Below are positions 35,770 to 47,737 of a stretch of DNA of 64,000 nt, piece after piece. The translations under genes were made by a program, and so were the position numbers. Under the pieces are notes generated by a model. It was not told the DNA's origin. It saw only the letters and a program-made list of their open reading frames with translations, and ran no database searches. The DNA is from Stomoxys calcitrans (Eukaryota; Arthropoda; Insecta; Diptera; Muscidae): assembly GCF_963082655.1 (NCBI RefSeq), contig NC_081555.1, forward strand, positions 153,145,378-153,209,377, read 5' to 3'. Each line of letters begins with the position of its first letter. Positions within the stretch are counted from its first letter, which is position 1.

Positions 35770-36835
35770 CTGGATAAACTCAGTTCTTAAATATAGCTTA
35801 CTTTTACTTTCAATGCTCAAACCACAAGAATATCTGAGCATATAGTCAAAAATATGCCTATGGTAAAAAAACCCATTGGTATATGAGTCATCGTTATTTT
35901 TACAACCAACACCATAGGATTTACTAGTCTAGGCATTACGTTATTGAACAAATGTTCATGAGTGTGACTCAACACCAGATATTATCAGATCGACCACAAA
36001 TGTTCAGTATTTAATAACAAGTTTCGGTGATTGAAGCGCTCGTAACTGTCCCCCCAGAAGATCACTTTGTGATAACGGCAGGTGTGCAGTTTTATCTAGA
36101 TATTGCAAACATTTTGTGTGTATTGCTGACAATCAAATCTGTGCTCAATTCATTCCCTGATTATGTGTTTACAAGGGTCTAATCACACTCCACCACAAAC
36201 GGCTATGTACATACAATGTATTAAGAGTCATTTAAACTGAAGATTGATATACTACACATTTTGTAGTATAGTTCATAAGTATGATGTTCATAAAAGTCGG
36301 TGCATGAAGTTGACTAGGCGTATTCTTAAAAATCATCCACGCACGTTGTCAATATTTTCAACAACGTCCGTTGACGACAATGACAACATTGCTGTATGAC
36401 TTTGCAACATCTTTTACTAGCAATGAAAATTTTGTAAAAAATTCCAAAGACATTGACAGACTAAATCGAATATGGTTTAATATGAGGTTCATCTCTTCTT
36501 AATGTGTCTAACTATAAAGGACAACTTCATGATATTTATTGAAGTTTCTTGTAATGGAGTTCTTGCTTAATAATGTGATTGCGTTGTATGCGAATGAAAT
36601 GTAATTTGCTCACAAACAATCCATTAAGGAACAGTTGCATTATATTTTGCTTGAAAATTACAACCGGCTATTGCTAGCGAACTCCAGCACCTCAAAGTGA
36701 TTAAAATGTTTGGGCAGAAAATAAAATGTGATGTTGATGTGAAATCTCACCACATTTCGTAGAGTAGCAGTACTAAGATTATTAAATGGGGTCAAGCACT
36801 GGAAGAATTCTTGAATACGAACGACCTAATACCAC
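35770..36835. other. Non-repetitive spacer
   Basis: About 1 kb without DINE-like modules, coding frames or recognised RNAs. Rare among the intergenic stretches here in being free of repeats. Confidence 0.45.
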
Positions 36836-36901
36836 TTTTATACCCACCACCATAGGATGGGGGTACACAAAGCGAAATATTGACCTAGGACCCCATCTTA
36901 T
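36836..36901 (+). mobile_element. Type C 5' fragment
   Basis: TTTTATACCCACCACCATAGGATGGGGGTACAC and GACCTAGGACCCCATCTTATATATAAC. It is cut in its TATATA core by the end of an inverted type B element. Confidence 0.75.
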
Positions 36902-37905
36902 ATATAACAAATAAGAGGGTGCTAAGTTCGGCCGGGCCGAATCTTATATACCCTCCATCATGGATAGGATTTGTCGAGTTCTTTGCGGGGTACCTCTTTT
37001 TAGGCAAACAAAAATATTGAATTAGAACTGTAAAGCTATTGGAGCTGTATCAAGTTATAGTCAGATTCGGACCATAAATAAATTGAATGCTGAACATTAA
37101 AGAAGTCATTGTGTTATATTGGGTTGCCCAAAAAGTAATTGCGGATTTTTTAAAAGAAAGTAAATGCATTTTTAATAAAACTTAGAATGAACTTTAATCA
37201 AATATACTTTTTTTTACACTATTTCTAAAGCAAGCTAAAAGTAACAGCTGATAACTGACAGAAGAAAGAATGCAATTACAGCGTCACAAGCTGTGAAAAA
37301 ATTTGTCAACGCCGACTATATGAAAAATCCGCAATTACTTTTTGGGCAACCCAATATTTCAGCCCATTCGGATAAGAATTGGACTCAAGAAGCAAAATCG
37401 GGAGATCGGTTTATGTGGGAGCTGTATCAAGCTATTGATCGATTCAGACCATATTAGACACGTATGTTGAAGGTCATGAGAGAAGCCGTTGTACAAAATT
37501 TCTTCCTAATCGGACGAGAATTGCGCCCTCTAGAGGCTCAAAAAGTCAAGATCCCAGATCTGTTTATATGGCAGCTATATCAGGTGATGCACCGATTTGC
37601 ACCATACTTAACACAGTTGTTGGAAGTCATAACGGAACACCTCATGCAAAATTTCATACAAATCTGATGAGTATTGCGCCCTCTAGCGGCTCAAGAAGTC
37701 CAGACCCAAGATCGGTTTATGTGGCAGCTATACCAGGTTTTTGACCGACTTGAACCATACTTAGCACAGTTGTTGGAAGCGATACTAAAACACCTTGTGC
37801 AAAATTACAGCCAAATCGGGTAAGAAGTACGCCCTCTAAAAGCTGAAGAAATCAAGACCCAAGATCGGTCTTGACTTCTTCATGAACCGATTTGAACCAT
37901 ACTAT
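36902..37905 (-). mobile_element. DINE-like element, type B, inverted, interrupted by a MITE
   Basis: The left end ACAAATAAGAGGGTGCTAAGTTCGGCCGGGCCGAATCTTATATACCCTCCATCATGGATAGG is the type B 3' end in reverse. About five monomers follow; the first is split by the MITE at 37,119. No 5' end is present. Confidence 0.85.
37119..37354 (+). mobile_element. Tc1/mariner-type MITE, copy 3
   Basis: 236 bp with the same inverted repeats as copy 1, flanked by TA. Nearly identical to the 18,449 copy, so both moved recently. Confidence 0.95.
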
Positions 37906-37919
37906 GTCTCGGACCCATA

Positions 37920-38345
37920 GACATACAGATTAAGATTGAAGCAACCACTATGGCTATGACACTTAAGGCGATGTTAAAAGGGATAAAATATGGAAGGAAG
38001 TCATACCATCACGGCATAATGGAGATAAGACTGGAAGAGATTTCTAAACGGATACTGCTTGCAGCGTCACAGTCTTAATTTGACGGAAATCTGGTATTGA
38101 AATATGGAAGTTCATGCTGCACTGATGGACCATGGCTAAAGAAGAGAGTGGGCCTGAGGGTCTACATTGAGGACCCTGCCTGACCGTGATAAGAGGAGGT
38201 GGTATGGTGTTAATGCGAGGACATCGCGAGTGAATATCTTTAGGGACAGTATTATGTCCATAAACAGTCTTGAAGTGTAAGAAGGAGATTATCTCCTTCT
38301 CTGCGGATGGCACAATCCGCTCAGTACGAAATGCATTTACACGTT
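37920..38345 (+). pseudogene. LINE RNase H remnant
   Basis: The plus-strand reading, with frame changes, gives IEATTMAMTLKAMLKG, then CCTDGPWLKKRVGLRVYIED (the YTDGSK..GVGLGVYIE start of RNase H) and later LKCKKEIISFSADGTIR. The last resembles LECKKEINTFSEYGTIR in the LINE at 25.1 kb. Several stops interrupt it. Confidence 0.7.
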
Positions 38346-38428
38346 TCTAATATAAATTTGTCCATCCATTATCAAAAAGCTTTTGGGCCCAATAAATCTT
38401 GTATGGGATAATACTTTAATTAATTGCA

Positions 38429-39238
38429 CGACTTTTTTTTACCCACCACCATAGGATGGGGTATACTAATATAGTTATTCCGCTTGTGTCACTTCGCAAT
38501 ATTTGTCTAAGACTCCATAAAGTATACACATTCTTTGTCTCCATGTTCCGATTCGATCTAGCCATGTCCGTCGAAATCACGATAGCGGTCGAACGCATAA
38601 AGCTACCCGCTTGAAATTTTACACAGTTACTTAATATTGACGAAGGTCGTTAGGGATTGCAAATGGGCCATATCGGTTCAGATTTGGATTTAACTCCCAT
38701 ATAAACCGATTTGACCTCTTGAGCCCCTGGAAACCTCAACTTTTATCCGATTTGGCTGACATTTCGCACACAGCATTCTGTTAGGACCTCCAACTTGTGT
38801 GTCAAGTACGGTCCAAAATCGGTTTATAACCTGGTATAGCTCCCATATAAACCGATCTCCCGATTTTACTTCTTGACCCCCCGAAGCCGCAATTTTCATT
38901 TGATTTGCCCTTAATTTTGCATTCGGTGTTCTGTTATGACTTCTAACAATTGTGTTAAGCGCTGTCTAAATCGGTGTATAACCAGATATAGCTTAAATGT
39001 AAACCGGTCTCCCGATTTGACTTCTTCTGCTACTGCAAGCCTCAATTTTCATCCGATTTGGCTGAAATTTTGCACATAGTGTTCGGTTATGACTTTCAAC
39101 AATTGTGCTTTATACCCTCCAAATCGGTCTATAACCTGATGTAGCTCCAATATAAACCGGTCTCTCGATTATCCTTGTTCGATTCCTAGAAGCTTTAATT
39201 TTGCTGGTTTGACAGAAGTTTGATATGTAGAATAAAAT
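38429..39238 (+). mobile_element. DINE-like element, type C, 3'-worn
   Basis: 5' end TTTACCCACCACCATAGGATGGGGTATAC, a core with TCCATAAAGTATACACATTC, a single GTCCGTC word and about four monomers. It ends near GAAGCTTTAATTTTGCTGGTTTGAC without a hairpin. Confidence 0.8.
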
Positions 39239-39426
39239 AGTTTTAATTATACACATCCATATATTTTGGTTAGACCTGTTCAATTTTGCCACTGAGTATG
39301 CGTATGACTAATCGGCAACCAAACAGCAACAATCAAATAAAAAAACCCAACCACCGAACAAAATTTCTACAAATAAATAAACGAAATTGGTTTATCTACC
39401 ATGCTCTTTTCTTATCGCACAAGTGT

Positions 39427-40786
39427 TTTTTTATACACACCACCGAAGGATGGGGGTATCATATTCCATTTGCTACACATCGAAATATCCATTTCCGACC
39501 CTATAAAGTATATATATTCTTGATCAGCGTAAAAATCTAAGACCATGTAGACATGTCCGTCCGTCTGTCCGTCTGTCTGTTGAAATCACGCTACAGTCTT
39601 TAAAAATAGAGATATTGAGCTGAAATTTTGCACAGATTATTTTTTTGTCCATAAGCAGGTTAAGTTCGAAGATGGGCTATATCGGACTATATCTTGATAT
39701 AGCCCCCATATAGACCGATCCGCCGATTTAGGGTCTTAGGCCCATAAAAGCCACATTTATTATCCGATTTTGCTGAAATTTAGGACAGTGAGTTGTGTTA
39801 GGCCCTTCGACTTCTTTCGTTAACTTGGCCCAGATCGGTTTAGATTTGGATATAGCTGCCATATATACCGATCCTCCGATTTATGGTGTTAGGCCCATGA
39901 AAGCCACATTTATTGTCCGATTTTACTGAAATTCGGGACAGTGAGTTGTGTTAGGCCCTTGGACATCTTAGGTGAATTTGGTCCATATCGGCTCAGATTT
40001 GGATATAGCTGCCATATAGACCGATCCTCCGATTTATGGTTTTGGGCCCATAAAATGCTCATCTATTGTCCGATGTTGCCGAAATTCGGGACAGTGAGTT
40101 GCGTTAAGCCCCTTGACATACTTCTGAAACATCGCACAGATCGGTCGAGATGTGGATATAGCTGCCGTATAGACCGATATCTAGGTTTTAGGTTTTGGTG
40201 CCATAAAAGACGCTTTTGTTGTCCGATGTCGCTGAAATTTGAGATAGTGAGTTTGGTTATGCTCTTCGACGTCCTTCTTTAATTTGGCCCAGATCGGTCC
40301 AGATTTGAACATAGCTGCCATATAGACCGATCTCTCGATTAAGGGTTTTGGGCCCATAAAAGAGGCATTTATTGTCTGATTTCTCCGAAATTTTGGATAG
40401 TGCTTTGTGTTAGACATTTTTATGCAACTTGGCCCAAATCGGTCCAGATTTGGATATAGCTGCCATGTGGACCGATATCTCGATTTAAAGTCTTGGCCCC
40501 CTAAAAGGCACATTTATAATCCGATTTCACTGAAATTTGGCACAGTGACTTATGTTAGGCTTTTCGACATCCGTGTCGTATATAGTTCAGATCGGTTTAT
40601 TTTTAGATGTAGCTAGTGTACTTAATAACATTTGGTCCAAATCGGAACATATTTTGATATAACTGATATGGGACATAAGGTATGAAATTTTCACCGAATT
40701 TTGATGAAAGGTGGTTAAATATATACCCGAGGTGGTGGGTATCCAAAATTCGGCCCGGCCGAACTTAACGCCTTTTTGACTTGTTA
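39427..40786 (+). mobile_element. DINE-like element, type A, full length
   Basis: 5' end TTTTATACACACCACCGAAGGATGGGGGTATC, core, GTCCGTCCGTCTGTCCGTCTGTCTG, about six monomers. The 3' end is GAGGTGGTGGGTATCCAAAATTCGGCCCGGCCGAACTTAACGCC with a TTTTTGACTTGTT tail. Confidence 0.88.
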
Positions 40787-40799
40787 TTCATATTTTATT

Positions 40800-41013
40800 A
40801 AAGAACAGGGGCAAACATCCCACCCATTAATGAGTTCGTTCCGATTCAAGTTTAAGCTCAATGATAAAGGACCTCCTTTTTATAGCCGAGTTCCAACGGG
40901 GTGCCATGGATAACCACCACTTAACATTTTTCAAATGTTCTAGCCAAGATTTGAACCTACTCGTTTAGCATCATTGGTGGACTTAGCTTGCCTCTGCGCC
41001 TCAATGTCAAGAA
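40800..41013 (-). repeat. tRNA-like SINE remnant
   Basis: AAGTTTAAGCTCAATGATAAAGGACC, TTTTTATAGCCGAGTTCC and a worn B-box-like CTAGCCAAGATTTGAACC in reverse match the fuller SINE copy at 62.46-62.79 kb. Confidence 0.6.
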
Positions 41014-41014
41014 T

Positions 41015-42406
41015 TCTATCAGGCTATAGACCGATTTAGACCATAATAAACACGTATATTGATGGTCATGAGAGGATCCGTCGTACAACATTTTAGGCAA
41101 ATCGGATTATAATTGTAACCTCTAGAGGCTCAATAAGTCAAGATCCCAGATCGGTTTATATAGCAGCTATATCAGGTTATTAACTGATTTGAACCTTATT
41201 TAGCACAATTGTTGAAAGTCACAATAAAATAGGTCATGCAAAATTTCAGCGCAATCGGATAGGCGTCCTCTAGAAGCTCAAGAAGTCAAGTCCCCAGGTC
41301 GGTTTATATGACAACTCTGTCAGGTTATGGTCCGATTTAAACCATACTTGGCATAGTTGTTGAAAGTATTGCGAAACACGTCGTGCAAAATTTCATTCCA
41401 ATCGGCTAAAATTTGCGCCCTATAGAGGCTCAAGAAGTCAAGACCCAAGATCGGATTATATGGCAGCTATATCAGGTTAACATCCGATTTGAACCATACT
41501 TGGTACAGTTGTTGGAAGTCATAGCGAAACACGTCGTGCAAAATTTCATTCCAATCGGCTAAAAATTGCGCCCTATATAGGCTCAAGAAGTCAAGAACCA
41601 AGATCGGTTTATATGACAGCTATGTCAGGTTATGGACCGATTTGAACCATACTTGGTACAGTTGTTAGATATCATAACAAAATACGTCGTGCCAAAATTC
41701 ATTCAAATCGGATAAGAATTGCGCCCTCTAGAGGCTCAAGAAGTCAAGACCCAAGATCGGATTATTATATCAGGTTAACATCCGATTTGAACCATACTTG
41801 GTACAGTTGTTGGATGTCATATCAAAACACATTCCAATCGGATAAAAATTGCGGTCTCTATAGGCTCAAGAAGTCAAGACCCAAGATCGGTTTATATGGC
41901 AGCTATATTAGGTTATGGACCGATTTTAACCATACTTGGCACAGTTTTTGAATATCATAACAAAACATATCGTGTAAAATTTCATTCCAATCGGATAAGA
42001 ATTGCGCCATCTAGAGGCTCAAGAAGTCAAGACCCAAGATCGGTTTGTATGGCAGCAATATCAAAACGTGGACCGATATGGCCCATTTACAACTGCAACC
42101 GACCTACACTAACAAAAACTATTTGTGCAAAATTTCAAGTGGCCAGCCTTACTCCTTCGAAAGTTAGCGTGCTATCGACAGACAGACGGACGGACAGACC
42201 GACTGACGGACGGACAGATGGATGGATGGACAGATGGACGGACGGACAGACAGACGGACGGATGAGCAGACAGACAGACAGATTGACATAAAATGTCACG
42301 ACAATCAAGAATATATATTTTTGATGGGGTCTCAGACGAATATTTCGAGTAGTTACAAACTGAATGACGAAATTAGTATACCCCCATCTTATAATGGAGG
42401 GTATAA
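41015..42406 (-). mobile_element. DINE-like element, type B, inverted
   Basis: About seven monomers, a GACR tract at about 42,178-42,284, core TATATATTTTTGATGGGGTCTC and right-end 5' terminus AGTATACCCCCATCTTATAATGGAGGGTATAAAAA. No 3' hairpin on the left. Confidence 0.85.
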
Positions 42407-42409
42407 AAA

Positions 42410-43068
42410 CGAATTTCATATCCAATTGAAGAGCCATGTGTTGGGGGAACTGTCCCACATGAAAACACCTCCCTATTGTATAAAAGCTATTTGATGTTTA
42501 AATTGATTGATTTTCGGGAAATTGATACTCATTTTCGGAACAAAGACCCTGGGGTCCACCCCACCCTCAAACAGAATTTATTTAGCGATCATGCCATAAT
42601 GGGGCTCATACAAAATGTATTTGAAAGAAGAGCAGGAAACGTATATTTCCAGGGCTAAGTGTCTTGGAGGCCATCCCACCCCCAAACTACCTATTAAACC
42701 AGAAATATTTACCAATACGATAATATTGGGCTCAAAAGAAAGGTATTTGGGAGTGGAGTAAAAATTTACCCAGGAACCGAGAAAGGGCACACTTTGTTTA
42801 TAGCCGAGTCCGAATGGCGTACCAGAGGGCGACACCTCTTTGGCGATCATGCATGGCAAATGTCGCCGGCATTAAGCGAGGATAAACACCGCTTTAAATT
42901 TTGTCCGATGTTATTGCAGGATTTGAACGCGGGCGTTCCGCATGATAAGCAGACATAGGCTACAGTGGCAAGAATTCGATATACACATTCATGACGAAGT
43001 GTCCCCTCCCTAAAAAGATAAAAGGGAGTTATAGAAGGCGCAGCGGAGCGGGCTCGGTTCGGCTAGTA
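42410..43068 (-). repeat. Composite of type E-like units and SINE
   Basis: Diverged type E-like units (GGGGCTCATACAAAATGTATTTG, GGGCTCAAAAGAAAGGTATTTGGGAG) run to about 42,790. A tRNA-like SINE in reverse follows: TTTATAGCCGAGTCCGAATGGCG, GTCGCCGGCATTAAGCGAGG, GCAGGATTTGAACGCGGGCG. It ends in GGCGCAGCGGAGCGGGCTCGG. The same order occurs at 12.1-12.6 kb. Confidence 0.6.
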
Positions 43069-43299
43069 ATGTATAAAGAACCAATCCCAATTCAATCTTA
43101 TGTACCCCCGATATATGTAATCAATAAGTGAAATCTCATTTTCTTTCAAAATTTTAACCACATAACTATCGGACTATCAACAACCGAACTATCATCCTTT
43201 CTATATGCATTTAGATATGCGTAAAATATTATGGAAAATTCCCCCTTTTTACACAACCAATTTAATTTTTATTTACATCACTTAAAATCAATTTTAAGC

Positions 43300-43690
43300 C
43301 TACTGACAGGGTCCACTTGTATCAGGCCACATAATTCCACTACACTGAGATAAGGCGACGTTTAGAAGTTCTAAAAACAAAATATTTCATTATAATTTGC
43401 ATTCCTAAGCATTGCCATTGCCTCAAAACTCACTTGGTTCATGGAGCATTTTGCGATTACAATTTTGTATCCTAATATCGCATTCAGCCAATCGATAGCA
43501 AGTTGGTGTGGGAGCCACAAAATCGGAGGCGCAGAGTAGAGTTGGATCGGTACCAATACAACTAAAGCGACATGCCTGGACTGCTGCAGCAAGGACTGGA
43601 AATAAAAACAATTTAAATGCTTTTAATATTTTCTTGGGGAGAGGGGGGTCTTTAACAAAACATACCCAAGAGTACAATAAGTTTGAACAT
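43300..43690 (-). CDS. Secreted Cys-rich peptide gene, copy 4
   Basis: Exons 43,666-43,690, 43,434-43,595 and 43,300-43,370 encode 85 residues. Exon 1 is MFKLIVLL; exon 2 starts VLAAAVQAC, a standard signal peptide end. All eight cysteines are present: ACRFSC, DPTLLCASD, PTC, AEC, QNC, SQC and SGPC. Spacing is C-x3-C-x8-C-x10-C-x5-C-x6-C, then C-x11-C in exon 3. The SGPC ending and the ten-residue gap between cysteines 3 and 4 match Kazal spacing at those places, but the other gaps do not. Donors are GTATGT and GTGAGT. AATAAA is at 43,268-43,273 (minus). It is the last minus-strand member before the cluster switches strand. Confidence 0.9.
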
Positions 43691-43736
43691 TCTAATTGGG
43701 AATGAGAAACGGGTTAAAGTTTTCGAAAAAATTCAC

Positions 43737-43745
43737 TCTTTTATA
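43737..43745 (-). promoter_or_regulatory. TATA box of copy 4
   Basis: TATAAAAGA, about 47-55 bp before the ATG. Confidence 0.7.
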
Positions 43746-44182
43746 GGCCAATCTAATTGGACGAAGATAATGCGGGTAATTTTTAAAAGACATAGCAAAA
43801 TTTGTTTATTTGGACAGTTGTTTTAGTTTTTTACTTGAATGACGTACATAAATTCTTGGGTTGCCTGCTTATAACGAACAGCTGTTATACATTTTTGCAA
43901 TTTTTTTTACCACATTTGATCAAATAATGCGTCATCTTATGGATTTAGGCAACCATGCTTATCCTATTGTATGGGCATGCTCAACACGGCAGACCCAACC
44001 GATATTTGAAAGCACTGCTACATACAAAATTGCCATGCTTTCCTTTTGCAAATTAAAAGGATTTTGGGTTTATCAGGTACTTTCTCTTGATAAACCCTAA
44101 TACTTTAGGGAGAGTTTGTCTCAGTAACTTTCACTCTTTTTGTCAGCCTAGGTAAGAGGCCTTTTGCAACGTTGTGCATCTA
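43746..44182. other. Spacer upstream of copy 4
   Basis: No repeats recognised. The 79-codon plus-strand frame at 43,861-44,100 has no domain and no supporting signals. This is one of few transposon-free promoter-side stretches. Confidence 0.45.
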
Positions 44183-44860
44183 TTATACCCACCACCATAG
44201 AAAGGGGGTATACTTATCTAGTTATTCCGTTTGTAACACCTCGAAATATTCATCTAAGACCCCATAAACTACATATTCTTGATCGCCTTCTCGTTCTGAA
44301 TCGATCTAGCCATGTCCGTCCGTCTGTCGAAATTACGATAGAGGTCGAACTCGTAAAGATAGCCGCTTGAAATTCTTCACAGATACTTTATATGGATGTA
44401 GGTCGTTGGGGATTGCACATAGGCCATATCGGTTTAGATTTAGATATAGCGCCCATATAAACTAATCTCCCGATTTGACTTCTTGAGCCTCTGGAAGCCG
44501 CAATTTTTGTCCGATTTGGCAGAAATTTTCCATAAAGTGTTCTGCTATGACTTCCAACAACTGTCGCAACTACGGCCCAAATCGGTCTGTAACCTGATAT
44601 AGCTCCCATATATACCAGACTCCCAATTTGACTTCTAGAGCCCCTGATATAGCTCCCATATAAACCAATCTCCCGATTTGATTTCTTGAGCCCCTGGAAG
44701 CTGAAATTTTTGCCAGATTTATGATATCCACCAACTGCGCCAAGTACTGTCCAAATCTGTCTATAACCAGATATATATAACCTGATGGTACTATGCCATA
44801 ACTTCGCTCCAAAGAGGTATCGCACTGCGGCCCACCGTTCGGACTCGGCTTTAAAAAGGG
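44183..44860 (+). mobile_element. DINE-like element, type C, 3'-truncated
   Basis: 5' end TTATACCCACCACCATAGAAAGGGGGTATAC, then CCCATAAACTACATATTCTTGATCGCC, GTCCGTCCGTCTG and about three monomers. Confidence 0.8.
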
Positions 44861-44861
44861 A

Positions 44862-44960
44862 CCCCTTATCATTGAGCTTAAAACTTGAATCGGACTGCAC
44901 TCGTTGATATGTAAAAAGTTTGCCCCTGTTCCTTAGTGGAATGTTCATGGGCGAAATTTG
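44862..44960 (+). repeat. SINE-type fragment
   Basis: CCTTATCATTGAGCTTAAAACTTGAATCGGACTGCACTC and TTCCTTAGTGGAATGTTCATGGGC, the same block as at 12,010-12,100. Confidence 0.6.
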
Positions 44961-44961
44961 T

Positions 44962-46147
44962 TTTGTTGGCCCATAAAAGGCGCATTTATTGTCCGATTTC
45001 GCCCAAATTTGGGACAGTGAGTTAGCTTAGGCCCTTCGACGTGTTTCTGCAATTTGGCTTAGATCGGTCCTGATGTGGATATAGTTGCCATATAGACCGA
45101 TGTCTCGATTTAAGGTCTTGGGTTCATAAAAGGCTCATTTTTTGTTGGATGTCGCCGAAAATTTGGACAGTGAGTTAAGTTAATCCCCTCGACATACTTC
45201 TGCAATATGGCACAGATCGGATCAGATTTGGATACATCTGCCATATAGACCAATTTCTCGATTTAAGGTCTTGGGTTCATAAAAGGCGTATTTTTTGTCC
45301 GATTTCACCGAAATTTGGGACAGTGAGTTGTGTTAGGCCCTTCGACATTCTGCAATTTGGCCCAGATCGGTGCAGATTTGGATATAGCTATCATATAGTC
45401 TGATCTCTCGATTTAAAGTTTTGGAACCATTTAAGAGGGAATTTTTGACCGATTTTGCCAAAATTTGGGGCAGTGAGTTGTGTTAGGCTCTTCGACATCT
45501 TTTTCCAATATGGCCCAGAACGGTTCAGATTTGAATATAGCTGCTATATAGACCGGTCCGCCGATTTCAAGTTTTGGAATAATAAAAGGCGCTTTTATTA
45601 TTCGATGTCGCCGAAATTTGGGACAGTGAGTTGTGTTATGGTCTTCTATATCCTTTTTCAATTTGGCACAGATCCGTGTTGATTTGAATGTAGCTGCCAT
45701 ATAGACCGATCTCACGATTTAAGGTCTTGGGCCCATAAAAGACGCATTTATTGTCTGATTTTGCGAAATTTGGGACATTAATTTGTGTTAAGCCCTTCTT
45801 TGTCCCTCTTCAATCTGGTTCAGATCGGTTCAGATTTGGATACAGCTACCATATATAACGAGGCTTTTCGTCATCCGCGTTGTTTACGCTTTAGGTTGGT
45901 CTATGTTTGGATAAAGCTACCAAAAAGACCAATATTTTGTTCTACAAAATTGAACAATGACTTGTACTTAATAGACCACTCAATGTCCGTGGCAAATTTG
46001 GCCCAAATCGGACCATATTTCGAAACAGCTACTATGGGGGCATAAATTATTCATTTTTCTCCGGATTATGACGAAAGGTAGTTTACATATATACCCAAGG
46101 TTGTGGGTATCCAAAGATCGACCCGTCCGAAATTAACGGCTTCTTGA
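44962..46147 (+). mobile_element. DINE-like element, type A, 5'-truncated
   Basis: About six monomers, then a worn 3' end: ATATACCCAAGGTTGTGGGTATCCAAAGATCGACCCGTCCGAAATTAACGGC. The hairpin has lost several pairs. Confidence 0.8.
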
Positions 46148-46149
46148 TA

Positions 46150-46810
46150 CTTCTTCAACCTCTAGAGGGCTCAATTCTTATCCAATTTAGCTAAAATTTT
46201 GAGTGAAGTGTCTTGTTTTCATTTCCAGCAACTATTACAAGTATAATCAAAGTCGGTTTATAGCTCCCATACAAACTGATCCTGTATTTTGACTTTTTCA
46301 GTCTCTAGCGAACGCAATTTCTATCCGATTTGGCTTAAAATTCGCGCAACGATTTCATTTATCGGTTCATAACCTGATATAGCCTCCATTTAACCTATCT
46401 CGAATTTTGACTTCTCGCAATTACTAACCGCTGTGGCTTGTATTTTTCGCGAAGTATTTTGTTTTGACTTCCAACAGTAATGCCAAGTATGGTTTAAATC
46501 GGTTCATAAACTGTAATAGATCCCATATAAACCAAACTCCGATTATATTTCTTAAGCCTCTAGAGAGTGCAATTCTTATCCGATTTGGCTTAGATTTCGG
46601 TCGACTTTATTTATGACCCTCAACATACGTGCCAACTATGGTCTGCATTGGTCCATAACCTGCTATAGCTCCCATTTAAACCGATCTCGGACTTTGACTT
46701 CTTCAGCCGCTAGAGGACGCAAATACTTAAATTTTGCACGAAATGCTTTGTTTTGACTTCCAATAGTTATAACAAGTATGGTTAAAATCGGTTTAAAAGA
46801 TATTTCCATA
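46150..46810 (+). mobile_element. Diverged type B monomers
   Basis: Worn repeats with TAGCTCCCATTTAAACCGATCTCGG and CTCTAGAG..CGCAATT. No termini. Confidence 0.65.
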
Positions 46811-47737
46811 ATCGGCAAACATGACCGGCTTGGGGGGTGTTTTGGGGGATGGGTCGCCACTCAGTGTAATGGCCTTGAAAATATATATCGGATTCGTGTT
46901 CTACTCTAAAAACCCTCTTATTTGAGCCTCATATTGCAATAGTCAGAAAATACTTACTATTTGGGTGGTGTTGTGGAGTTGGGGTGGCTCCATAGACACT
47001 TTTCCCGAATATTGATATCAGGTTCATTTGAGCCCCATATTGCTATGGTCGTAAATTTGTCCTCTTGGGAAATGTTTTTGGGGAGAGGCGGCCCCCAAAC
47101 ACTTGGTCCCATATTTGCATATCAGATTCGAATTCTACACTTAAATACCTTTTATATGAGCCCCATATTCCTATGGTCATTAAATTAGTCCCGTATGGGG
47201 GGTGTTTTGGGGAAGGGGTGGACCCCCAGAAACGTGGTCCCACATTTGGATATTAGATTGGTATTCTACTCGTAAATACCTTTCATTTGAGTCCCATATT
47301 GCCATGGTCGGTAAATATGTCCGATTTAGGGGTGTTTTGGGGGTTGGGGTGGTTCCCCAAACACTTGGTCCGACAACTGGATATCAGATACGTTTTCTCA
47401 TCCTAAATACCTTTCATTTGAGTCCCATATTGTTGTGATTGGTTTAAAAATATGTTTGGTATATTTTAGGGTGGGGCGGCCCCCCTAGGTACCCCATCCG
47501 AAATTCGGATACCAAAGTTTTATTTTTAGGGCACTATATGAGAGCACACAAAATATCGCTTAAATCGCACCACCCACCTCCGAGATCTGGCGTTTCTGAA
47601 AATTAGGGTAAGGAGAGGGTCCGCTCCCCCTTCAGATAGCAAAAAATGTAGTAGCCTATTTTCACCACCGTTTCTGAGTCTATAAGGAACACACAAACAA
47701 ACAAACAAAGAAACAAACCTACAAGCAAACACAAATT
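46811..47737 (+). repeat. Type E array, fourth locus
   Basis: Five or six units with CATTTGAGTCCCATATTGCCATGG and GGGGTGTTTTGGGGG, then the 3' part (TCGCACCACCCACCTCCGAGATCTGGCG) and a CAAACAAACAAACAAAG tail directly before a type B DINE-like 5' end. Confidence 0.75.

Noticed and set aside
38044..38313. 89-codon minus-strand frame
   Set aside because: Antisense to the LINE RNase H remnant.
44388..44948. 186-codon minus-strand frame
   Set aside because: Repeat-derived translation of type C monomers and a SINE fragment.
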